Assembly: GCA_040756415.1 (NCBI GenBank)
Contig: JBFLYZ010000083.1
Coordinates: 1-13,354, forward strand
Origin: JBFLYZ01 sp040756415
Lineage (GTDB): Bacteria > Bacteroidota > Bacteroidia > JADZBD01
Direction: 5' to 3'
DNA length: 13,354 bases
Positions 6,101 to 13,091 of the stretch are shown piece by piece. Position 1 is the stretch's first letter. Each line of letters starts with the position of its first letter. Below the pieces are notes generated by a model. The model saw nothing but the letters and a program-made list of their open reading frames with translations, was not told the DNA's origin and did no database searches. Both the position numbers and the translations under genes were made by a program.

Positions 6101-8902
6101 ATTAACTCCCTTATTATAGAAATTGACCTTCACCAGCTCCGTGAGCCAGGTACGCTCGCCTTTGTATACGGCCGTGATCCAGGCATCGGTAATGCCCTTG
6201 CGTATCACCTGCTGGCGGAAGGCCTCGGCTTCGCGCAGGGTAGAGTACTGGTGCATGGTAAAGCGCGTAATGCCATCGGGGTAGGCGATGATCTCGGCAG
6301 CCCCGAACTCGGCCAGTTGGGGGTATTTGAAATTCTGCGGGAAGCGATACGCGCCTATCTGCACCTTGAAGATCAGTCCATCCACGCAGAAGTTGCCGTT
6401 GCCCATGCGGATAAGCTTATTGTATACAGCGGTATCGTTGAAATCCTTGTCGATGAACCAGGCGAAGTCGAGCGAGGGATCGGCCTTGCAGGGCCCGAAG
6501 AACTCCTTCACGGTCTGGCGCTGCCCGAAGTAGAATACCGTTACGAATGAGCAGGAGAAGTTAGGCTCCTTTTCGATGAGCATTTTCTTGAAATCCTCCG
6601 CTTCTTTCAGCGTGGCGAAAGGCCCCATGGTAAAGCGCGTAATGCCGTCAGGATAGGTTTTCTTCTCGATCTGGCCGTACTTCGAAAGCTTCATGATCTC
6701 CGCGCTGCTCGTATCCTTGGTCGCGCAGATCTCCACCTTGAAGCTCAGGCCTTCTATCTTCTTGGTGCCGTTGTCCTTCAGGATCTGCTGGTATTCCTTA
6801 TCGTCCGATAATCCTACGATGCCGCTCTTGCTGGCTATGAGCTTGGTCTCGCTGAGCGTATCGCAGCCTTCGGACTGGTATTCTTTCTTATAGTACTGCT
6901 TGACCAGCCTGCGGTTGCCGTCATCAATGATGGTGACCATGGCATTGGTGAAGGAGGGGTCGGCCTGCAGCACTTTTTGCTTGAGCTGCTCGGCTTCGAG
7001 GAGGGTTTTAAATACCCCGATCGAGAAAGTGGTATGGTTCAGCACGTTCGCTTTTGACTGGATGGCGCCCAGGTTCTTGATCTTCTCTCCATTGAAGTCG
7101 GCCGAGCTTTCGTAGGTGCCCAGCTCCACGATGTATGAAACGCCTTCCTTTTGCACCGCTCCGTATTCGGTCAGCAGGCGCTGGTACACTTTGGCCTCGC
7201 AGAGCTCGGGCGCGTTCTGCTGCTTGTATTTCTCAAGCTGGGTCTCGATCTTGGTCTGCAGGGTATTGCTGGTATCGGATATGGCCGTAACCTTGCCGTT
7301 CTCGGTCTTGAACTGCACATCGTTCTGCACCTGCACGAAGGTTTCCAGCTTCTTCACGTTCACGTACTCCACTTTCTGCTGGCCCTCCACTTCAAAAGCC
7401 ACCTTGTAGTTCACACCGGGCGTTAGCGCGATGATGTAATTACCCGTGGCCGAATTCGATTTGAAATTTCCTTTGTTCTCGCCCGTCTCCGAATCGGTCA
7501 CTTTGATGTCACCGGTCACCGGTTTGCCGTCAAGCGTGATGGTGCCGACCACCACGGCCAGCACGGGCTTATCGCCCGGGAAGCCGGGAGAGGCGGTATA
7601 GATATCCTGCTGGCCGAAACCGCCCTTGCGGTTGGAGGAGAAGTAACCCCGCTCCCCGTCAGCGCTGATCACGTAATACAGGTCATCTTCTGTGCCGTTG
7701 ACCGGGTAGCCCAGGTTAATGGGCGAGGTCCAGCCCACATCGGTCTTAACGGCATACATCACATCGTAGCCGCCCATGCTGTTGTGTCCCTTGGTAGAGA
7801 AGAAGAGGGTTTTGCTGTCAGGATGTATGTAAGGCGCATCGTCATCGAAGGGCGTGTTGATGGTGGGCCCCAGGTTCTCGGGCTTGCCCCATTTGCCATC
7901 GGGCTGCATCTTTGAAACATAAATATCCCTGCCCCCGTAGCCACCCGGCTTTTCACTGGCGAAATACAGCGTTTGCTCGTCAGCAGTCATGGATACGCTG
8001 CCCTCCCAGTATTTGGTGTTTACGTTCTTGCCGAGCTTTACCGGTGAGCTCCAGGTGGTGCCATCCAGCCTGCTCATGTAAATATCGCCCCCGTCCTTGC
8101 TGGTGCTTTTGAAGATGAACAGCTTTTGCCCGTCAGCCGAAAGGGCGATGCAGGCATCGTGCTGCCGGGTGTTGATGCTGGTGCCTATTGGCTGCGGGGC
8201 CGTCCACTTGCCGTCCACCTTGGTGCTGATGAATATATCTTCGTAGTACTCACCGTCAGGATCGGGCTGGAACTTGAGGTCCTGCAACCCGCCCGTACTC
8301 TTCACGCCACGGTAGGTGAAGATGAGCACCTTTTCATCGAGCGAGAGCACCGGCACGTATTCGCGGTTCTCGGTGTTCACCGGAGCGCCCAGGTTGTCGA
8401 TCACCACCTCCACCTCTTCCTCCACCAGTTTTTTGGCGTTGTTGCAATATTCGATGTAACGGCTGGCGGCCACCTTGTTGTCGCCATCGGTGGTCTCGGT
8501 CATGAATTTGTTGAACCAGGCAATGGCCTCATCGAACTTGTAGTTGATGTGATAGGCACGGCCTACGTAGAACGAGATGTTCTCCAGTTGGTGGTTCATG
8601 CTGTCGGCTGCGGTCAGGTAGGGAATGGATTTTTCCTTTTCCGCGCCCACGTTCAGGTAGCAGATCCCTGCCCGGTATTTGAAGAAAGCCTCCTGGGGAT
8701 ACTTGTCGATGAGCTGGAGGTAAAGCGGCACAGCGCGCAGGTAATTGCCTTCCGAAAAAAAGTATTCCGCATCAAGGAATATCTCCTCTTCGGCCGGGCT
8801 GAGCTCGACAATTTCGGGGATCTTATTTTTATCCTTGACCTGGGCGAAGGGAACGGAAGAGAACGCTAAAAGAAACAATAATCCCGCAAGGAATCTTTTC
8901 AT
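6098..8902 (-). CDS. PorE-like periplasmic protein: TPR, five-blade propeller, CRD, three SPOR-like repeats
   Basis: A 934-aa exported protein. Residues 1-21 are a signal peptide without a lipobox (cleavage near PFAQ). TPR-like helices follow at about 36-160 (EGNYLRAVPLYLQLI, FDEAIAWFNKF). Five PD40 blades lie at about 181-436, each with an aromatic LxFxS strand and a GGxDIY-type turn. A carboxypeptidase-regulatory-like beta domain spans about 447-530. Three similar modules follow, with cores at about 586-670, 717-800 and 842-917; each has a (F/Y)xVEIG/VQIG strand, DGITRFTMGPF-like strand and LKEAEDFKK-like helix, as in SPOR domains. TPR, five-blade propeller and CRD match PorE of the type IX secretion system, but PorE ends in an OmpA-type peptidoglycan-binding domain, absent here. 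SPOR domains bind denuded glycan strands, so an envelope-anchoring or cell-wall scaffold role is inferred. The first two domain calls are firm; SPOR and any link to type IX secretion are inference. Confidence 0.82.
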   Translation of the reverse strand: MKRFLAGLLFLLAFSSVPFAQVKDKNKIPEIVELSPAEEEIFLDAEYFFSEGNYLRAVPLYLQLIDKYPQEAFFKYRAGICYLNVGAEKEKSIPYLTAADSMNHQLENISFYVGRAYHINYKFDEAIAWFNKFMTETTDGDNKVAASRYIEYCNNAKKLVEEEVEVVIDNLGAPVNTENREYVPVLSLDEKVLIFTYRGVKSTGGLQDLKFQPDPDGEYYEDIFISTKVDGKWTAPQPIGTSINTRQHDACIALSADGQKLFIFKSTSKDGGDIYMSRLDGTTWSSPVKLGKNVNTKYWEGSVSMTADEQTLYFASEKPGGYGGRDIYVSKMQPDGKWGKPENLGPTINTPFDDDAPYIHPDSKTLFFSTKGHNSMGGYDVMYAVKTDVGWTSPINLGYPVNGTEDDLYYVISADGERGYFSSNRKGGFGQQDIYTASPGFPGDKPVLAVVVGTITLDGKPVTGDIKVTDSETGENKGNFKSNSATGNYIIALTPGVNYKVAFEVEGQQKVEYVNVKKLETFVQVQNDVQFKTENGKVTAISDTSNTLQTKIETQLEKYKQQNAPELCEAKVYQRLLTEYGAVQKEGVSYIVELGTYESSADFNGEKIKNLGAIQSKANVLNHTTFSIGVFKTLLEAEQLKQKVLQADPSFTNAMVTIIDDGNRRLVKQYYKKEYQSEGCDTLSETKLIASKSGIVGLSDDKEYQQILKDNGTKKIEGLSFKVEICATKDTSSAEIMKLSKYGQIEKKTYPDGITRFTMGPFATLKEAEDFKKMLIEKEPNFSCSFVTVFYFGQRQTVKEFFGPCKADPSLDFAWFIDKDFNDTAVYNKLIRMGNGNFCVDGLIFKVQIGAYRFPQNFKYPQLAEFGAAEIIAYPDGITRFTMHQYSTLREAEAFRQQVIRKGITDAWITAVYKGERTWLTELVKVNFYNKGVN

Positions 8903-8967
8903 GGTCCCTAAATTCCTGATAAATGCCCTTTGACCAGGACGGGGCTTTTTGAACTTATAAACAGCAA

Positions 8968-8993
8968 CCTGTTAAAAGGCCGGCCTGTTTTTA
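8968..8993. promoter_or_regulatory. Palindrome with flanking direct repeat in the O-methyltransferase promoter
   Basis: AGGCCGGCCT (8977-8986) is a perfect 10-bp palindrome with A-rich and T-rich flanks, and CCTGTT occurs at 8968-8973 and again at 8984-8989. It lies just upstream of the -7 element at 8997-9004, where a regulator could interfere with RNA polymerase. It is also inside the divergent spacer 8903-9025. An operator role is only a suggestion. Confidence 0.25.
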
Positions 8994-8996
8994 TTC

Positions 8997-9004
8997 TATT
9001 TTTG
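8997..9004 (+). promoter_or_regulatory. Bacteroidota -7 promoter element for the O-methyltransferase
   Basis: TATTTTTG is an exact TAnnTTTG match. Transcription would begin around 9010, giving a leader of about 15 nt that contains an A-rich tract (9010-9016), which can aid initiation in Bacteroidota lacking strong Shine-Dalgarno sites. This placement supports the ATG at 9026 as the start rather than the longer in-frame reading from 8930. Confidence 0.5.
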
Positions 9005-9025
9005 AGCCGAAAAAAATGCCCGAAC

Positions 9026-9667
9026 ATGGAATTCCTTGATGAAAAGATCGAAGCGTACGCGCTTGCCAACACATGCGGTGAAAGCGAGGTGCTCAGGAAG
9101 CTGAGCCGCGAAACACAGGCCAAGGTGCTGATGCCGCGCATGCTGAGCGGCCACCTGCAGGGCCGGGTGCTGAGCATGATCAGCAGGATGATACGGCCGG
9201 CACGCATACTGGAGATTGGAACATATACCGGTTATTCCGCCATCTGCCTTGCCGAAGGCCTGGCGGAGAACGGAATGCTGCATACCATCGATATCAATGA
9301 AGAGCTGGCGCCAATGGTAAAACGGTATTTCGCTGAGGCGGGGATAACGGATAAGGTGAGCTATCATACCGGTGATGCGCGGGAGATCATCCCGCAACTG
9401 AACGAGAGCTGGGACCTGGTGTTCATCGATGCCGATAAGGAGAATTACCCGAACTATTACGACCTGGTGTTTGACCGGGTGCGGCCCGGAGGCTTCATCA
9501 TAGCCGATAACGTGCTCTGGAGCGGAAAGATACTGGACGATTACGCGAAAATGGACGCGGATACCCGCGCTTTATACGATTACAGCAAAAAAGTGGCCGG
9601 TGATCCCCGCGTGGAGCAGGTGCTGCTGCCGGTACGTGACGGGCTGATGATCGCGCAAAAAAGATAG
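9026..9667 (+). CDS. SAM-dependent O-methyltransferase, catechol-OMT-like class I (Methyltransf_3)
   Basis: Transfers a methyl group from S-adenosylmethionine to a hydroxyl, with a divalent metal; relatives act on catechols, caffeoyl-CoA or, in TrmR, on tRNA wobble uridine, and the substrate here cannot be decided. The 213-aa length is standard. SAM motif I is LEIGTYTGYSA (62-72), the acidic motif is HTIDI (86-90) and GDAREII (116-122) follows. The expected metal ligands are D135 (in FIDADK), D161 and N162 (in IIADNVLW). The DGLMIAQKR end (205-213) is typical. A longer reading frame starts at 8930, but its extra 32 residues do not resemble the family and the start would lie upstream of the predicted promoter. 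Its stop ends one base before the stop of the convergent barrel gene, with no terminator between. Confidence 0.93.
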   Translation: MEFLDEKIEAYALANTCGESEVLRKLSRETQAKVLMPRMLSGHLQGRVLSMISRMIRPARILEIGTYTGYSAICLAEGLAENGMLHTIDINEELAPMVKRYFAEAGITDKVSYHTGDAREIIPQLNESWDLVFIDADKENYPNYYDLVFDRVRPGGFIIADNVLWSGKILDDYAKMDADTRALYDYSKKVAGDPRVEQVLLPVRDGLMIAQKR

Positions 9668-9668
9668 C

Positions 9669-10382
9669 TCAGCGCGAAGAGAACTCGAAACCGATGAATA
9701 TTCTCGGCAGCTCCGGATAGTTCACGGGATAGCTCTTGTCGAACATATTGCTTAGCCGGTATTGCCCCCAGAAGGCAAAATTGTTCCAGCCGATGCGCGC
9801 GAATACCCCGTAGTTATGCCGGCTGATGTAAGCCAGCCCGTGTTTTTTAATGGTCGTTTTATCGGAAGCGCTGCCGGCCGCGTTCTGGTCGCGGTAAACG
9901 TGGGTGCTGGCAGCAACATAATCGCCATACACGCCAAAATCGAAATAGTTGCCGATGATATCGCCCCGCTTGGAGAAATTGATGCGGTTGAAGAAGGCCC
10001 CGCTGATGTTATGCAGGTTCAGCTTTTCCTTCTCATGCAGGATGGTATCGGGCAGCACTTTTTCCGGGCTTTGCTTGATGCGGTAGGACACGAACTGGTA
10101 GTACACATCCAGCCCCAGGGCGTAATAGCCGCCCAGCTTCAGTTTATAGCGCAGGCCGTAGTTGAGGTACCAGGACTTCCAGGGCTTGATCTCGGCCCCG
10201 GCCGAATCGGAAGGACCTAAGATGAAGCCAGAACCATAGAAGCTCTGGATGTAATGCGTGCGATTGGGGCCGAAGCGCGATACCACCGAATCGCTTTTCA
10301 CGTCCTCGTGCAGCAGTATGATCTGCGCGGGCGCATACAGGCAGAGGAGGAGAAGTAAGATGCCGCTGGTCAGTTGCTTCAT
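9669..10382 (-). CDS. Predicted small outer-membrane beta-barrel protein of unknown function
   Basis: A 237-aa protein with a signal peptide (residues 1-20, ending YAPAQ). The mature part alternates aromatic and polar residues in strands such as WYLNYGLRYKLKLGG, YYALGLDVYYQFVSYRI, GNYFDFGVYGDYVA, HNYGVFARIGW and FAFWGQYRLS, and ends with IFIGFEFSSR. This is the pattern of an outer-membrane barrel of about 8-10 strands, with paired strands separated by short turns. I do not recognise a named family. Its ATG lies only three bases after the stop of the upstream protease gene on the same strand, so the two almost certainly share an mRNA; the barrel may partner, anchor or be processed by the protease, but nothing in the sequence proves this. 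Confidence 0.8.
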   Translation of the reverse strand: MKQLTSGILLLLLCLYAPAQIILLHEDVKSDSVVSRFGPNRTHYIQSFYGSGFILGPSDSAGAEIKPWKSWYLNYGLRYKLKLGGYYALGLDVYYQFVSYRIKQSPEKVLPDTILHEKEKLNLHNISGAFFNRINFSKRGDIIGNYFDFGVYGDYVAASTHVYRDQNAAGSASDKTTIKKHGLAYISRHNYGVFARIGWNNFAFWGQYRLSNMFDKSYPVNYPELPRIFIGFEFSSR

Positions 10383-10385
10383 AGC

Positions 10386-11984
10386 TCAGAATTCGTAGAC
10401 CCCCGTATAACCCCTGAAGTGAACGCGCAGCTTCATGCCCTGCTTGTAATCCGAAACATAGAACTGCACCACGTTCTTTTTCTCTACCGAGTAGACCCAG
10501 TAATCGTCCAGCACCCCGCTGGCATTCTCGATATGGCAGTACAGGACCGATTTCAGGTCGCAGGATTTATCGCTGAGGCACCAGTCGCGCACCTGCACTT
10601 TCACGATACCGTTCTCCACGGTAAAATCGAAGGTGGTATCCGCGGGCGCACGGTCCGTATCGGTAAAAAACCCGGCCTGGGGTATGCCGTAGCCGTGCGC
10701 GTAATCGAAATAGGGATAAAGGCTGCCCGAGCGCTGCAACTGGTGGAAAAGCTCCATATTGGTCATGGAGGTGTCGATCTGCCAGGCGCAGGCCGCGAAC
10801 CCCGCCACCAGGGGCGTGGCGAAGCTGGTGCCGGTGCTGTATTTCATGCTGTATTCCGATATGACGATGGCCTCACCGAAGGCGCAAAGGTTCGGTTTCA
10901 TGCGCTTGTCGGAAGTAGGGCCGTATGAGCTGAAGGGAATGTGAATTCCGGTAATGTATTCTATGCCGCCAATGGTCAGCGCGCTGTCGGCATCGGCCGG
11001 GGTAAGCACATATTTCCATTTGCGGTCGCCTTCGTTGCCGGCAGCGGTCAGCACCAGCATGCCCTTGCGCGCGGCCATGTTGGCCGACTGCGATACGAGG
11101 CTTACCTTGCCGTTCATCTCCTCGAAGAAATACCTGAACCACGAATGCCCCAGCGAGCTGCTCACGATCATGGCCCCGTTCCGGTCGGCCCACTCGAGGC
11201 CCGCCAGCCAGTTCTCCTCATCGCTGAAGAACTCACCGGTGGCATCTTCGGTTATGCCCAGCAGGAACTCGGCCCCCGTGGCCATGCCGGTCTTATAGCC
11301 GTCCATCCAGCCGGCAATGCAGCTCAGCACTTCGGTGCCGTGGCTTTCCCAGCCGTACACATCTTCGCGGTTCTTGATGAAATTATAGGTCTTGAGTATG
11401 CGATCCTCTTTGCGCAAATGAGAAAAGGCCGGGCTGTAATCGACCGAAAAAAAGCCAGCGTCCAGTACGGCTATGCGTATGCCCTTGCCGTCAATGCTGT
11501 CTTTTTCGAACTTATCGGCCTGCATTACCGCGGTCTGGTTCTTGAGTATGAGCCAATCCATGGCCGTGAGCTTCTGCTGGTCATCGCGGGTTTGCTCCGC
11601 ACTGGAGGCTATGTAAAAAGGGTTGGCGAACATCATCTTCACGTCCTTTACGAAGGGAAGCTTTTTGATCTCGGCCACCTGCTCCTGGCTGGCGTAAACG
11701 GCCAGGGCGTTGAACCAGCGGCTGGGCCAGGAAACAGAGTCAGACAGTTCCTTCACGGAAGCGATATAATTCTCATTCACCGGGAGGTCGGTGGGGTCGT
11801 ACAGGGAAAGCCCGTTCTTCAGCCTGCGCTCGATGGCCTTCCGGTCGAAGAACGTATAGGGGTCGAAGTCCACCCCGTTCTTATCGGTAAAGAACACCCA
11901 GTACTTGTCGTTCGCCTGCGATGCGGTAAAAGAAAAAAGAAAGATGAAAAAAAAGAAAGTATTTTTGAGCTTATTGAACTGCAT
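10386..11984 (-). CDS. Secreted subtilisin-family (S8) serine protease
   Basis: Exported endopeptidase of 532 aa from the ATG at 11984. Residues 1-24 are a phenylalanine-rich signal peptide ending in TASQA. Residues about 26-120 resemble an inhibitor-like prodomain. The S8 catalytic domain runs from about 165 to 440 and the full set of active residues is present: Asp175 (IAVLDAGF), His215 (ESHGTEVLSCIAG), oxyanion Asn317 (LTAAGNEG) and Ser387 (STGTSFATP). About 85 C-terminal residues form a beta-rich tail (from FDFTVENGIVKVQ to GYTGVYEF). I see no type IX secretion C-terminal signal. An in-frame GTG at 11990 would add two residues, but the purine-rich AGGGGG lies across it and is well placed for the ATG. 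It is the first gene of a pair with the barrel gene. Confidence 0.95.
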   Translation of the reverse strand: MQFNKLKNTFFFFIFLFSFTASQANDKYWVFFTDKNGVDFDPYTFFDRKAIERRLKNGLSLYDPTDLPVNENYIASVKELSDSVSWPSRWFNALAVYASQEQVAEIKKLPFVKDVKMMFANPFYIASSAEQTRDDQQKLTAMDWLILKNQTAVMQADKFEKDSIDGKGIRIAVLDAGFFSVDYSPAFSHLRKEDRILKTYNFIKNREDVYGWESHGTEVLSCIAGWMDGYKTGMATGAEFLLGITEDATGEFFSDEENWLAGLEWADRNGAMIVSSSLGHSWFRYFFEEMNGKVSLVSQSANMAARKGMLVLTAAGNEGDRKWKYVLTPADADSALTIGGIEYITGIHIPFSSYGPTSDKRMKPNLCAFGEAIVISEYSMKYSTGTSFATPLVAGFAACAWQIDTSMTNMELFHQLQRSGSLYPYFDYAHGYGIPQAGFFTDTDRAPADTTFDFTVENGIVKVQVRDWCLSDKSCDLKSVLYCHIENASGVLDDYWVYSVEKKNVVQFYVSDYKQGMKLRVHFRGYTGVYEF

Positions 11985-11989
11985 TGGCA

Positions 11990-11995
11990 CCCCCT
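11990..11995 (-). promoter_or_regulatory. Shine-Dalgarno-like site for the S8 protease
   Basis: On the minus strand AGGGGG lies five bases upstream of the ATG at 11984. It overlaps the alternative GTG at 11990, so it favours the ATG. Such sites are uncommon in Bacteroidota, so its strength is uncertain. Confidence 0.4.
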
Positions 11996-12006
11996 GTAAC
12001 AGAACT

Positions 12007-12014
12007 TAAAGATA
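12007..12014 (-). promoter_or_regulatory. -7 promoter element for the protease/barrel operon
   Basis: On the minus strand this reads TATCTTTA, a TAnnTTTG match except for the last base. It would start transcription near 12000, leaving a leader of about 16 nt that includes the AGGGGG site. It lies in the 69-bp divergent spacer shared with the threonine aldolase gene, for which I find no matching element. Confidence 0.4.
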
Positions 12015-12053
12015 ACAACAAAAAGCGTAAGAACTAAATCAAAGCCGCGAATT

Positions 12054-13091
12054 ATGCTAATTGACCTGCGAAGCGATACCGTAACCCGACCAACAGCGGG
12101 TATGATGGAGGCCATGACAAAGGCCAGGGTGGGAGACGATGTGTTCAACGAGGACCCAACGGTGATCGCGCTGGAAGAGAAAGCGGCCGGGCTGTTCGGC
12201 ATGGAGGCCGGGCTGTTCTGTCCCTCGGGCACCATGACCAACCAGATCGCCATCAAGGTGCATACCCATCCGGGGGATGAAGTGATCTGCGATGCCACTT
12301 CGCATATCTATAATTACGAGGGGGGCGGCATTGCCTTCAACTCGGGCGTGCAGGCCAAGCTGCTGCCGGGTGAGCGGGGCCGCTTCAGCGCCAGGCAGGT
12401 AGAGGAGGTGATCAACCTGCCCTTCGACTGGCTGACCCGCACGCGCCTGGTGAGCGTGGAGAACACCTGCAACCGGGCGGGGGGAAGCTTTTATACGTAT
12501 GAGATGATGAAAGAGATCGGGGAGCTGTGCAGGAAAAAAGACCTCAGGTACCACCTTGACGGGGCCAGGATATTCAATGCCCTGATCGAGTTCAAAGACG
12601 GGGATAACACCGCAAAGCGGGCGTATAGGACCGGCCGGCTCTTTGATTCCGTATCGGTTTGCTTATCCAAGGGCCTGGGCACTCCGGCCGGGTCGGTGCT
12701 GCTGGGTACGAAGGAGTTCATCCGGCAGGCCAGGAGGATACGGAAAGTGTTTGGCGGGGGCATGCGGCAGGCCGGTTTCCTGGCGGCCTGCGGCACCTAC
12801 GCCCTCGACCATCATGTGGAGCGTTTAAGGGACGATCATGCCCGCGCGAAGAAACTGGGCGCTGAGATCGCGAAGCTGCCTTATGTGAAGGAGGTGATAC
12901 CGGTGGAGACGAACATCGTGATCTTTAACCTGGATGAAAAGATGCACCACGAGGAATTTGTCAGGAAGGTGCGCGAGCACGACATCATCGCGGTGAGCTT
13001 CGGCCGCCAGGCCATACGCTTTGTCACCCACCTGGATTTTACCGATGCCATGCTGGACAGGACGGTGGAGGTGCTAAGGAAAATCAGTTAG
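12054..13091 (+). CDS. ltaE: Low-specificity threonine aldolase (PLP-dependent)
   Basis: Cleaves L-threonine or allo-threonine to glycine and acetaldehyde; cytosolic, fold type I PLP enzyme. The 345-aa length is standard. Family motifs are complete: the N-terminus IDLRSDTVTRPT (3-14), GDDVFNEDPTV (27-37), the cofactor-stacking ATSHIYNYEGGG (81-92), HLDGARIFNA (167-176) with Asp169 for the pyridine nitrogen, and CLSKGLGTPAGS (203-214) with Lys206 as the Schiff-base lysine. GGGMRQAG (234-241) is also conserved. The ATG at 12054 gives the usual N-terminus. It is divergent from the protease gene. Its last 18 bases overlap, tail to tail, the end of the unrecognised partial gene from the right edge. 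The symbol is by family; stereospecificity cannot be read. Confidence 0.94.
   Translation: MLIDLRSDTVTRPTAGMMEAMTKARVGDDVFNEDPTVIALEEKAAGLFGMEAGLFCPSGTMTNQIAIKVHTHPGDEVICDATSHIYNYEGGGIAFNSGVQAKLLPGERGRFSARQVEEVINLPFDWLTRTRLVSVENTCNRAGGSFYTYEMMKEIGELCRKKDLRYHLDGARIFNALIEFKDGDNTAKRAYRTGRLFDSVSVCLSKGLGTPAGSVLLGTKEFIRQARRIRKVFGGGMRQAGFLAACGTYALDHHVERLRDDHARAKKLGAEIAKLPYVKEVIPVETNIVIFNLDEKMHHEEFVRKVREHDIIAVSFGRQAIRFVTHLDFTDAMLDRTVEVLRKIS

Noticed and set aside
8126..8869. A 247-codon plus-strand frame inside the large periplasmic protein gene
   Set aside because: Opposite strand of a gene with clear signal peptide, TPR and propeller repeats; no start context or domain.
10941..11999. A 352-codon plus-strand frame antisense to the protease
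   Set aside because: The protease has all catalytic motifs on the other strand; this frame is an antisense shadow in GC-rich coding DNA.
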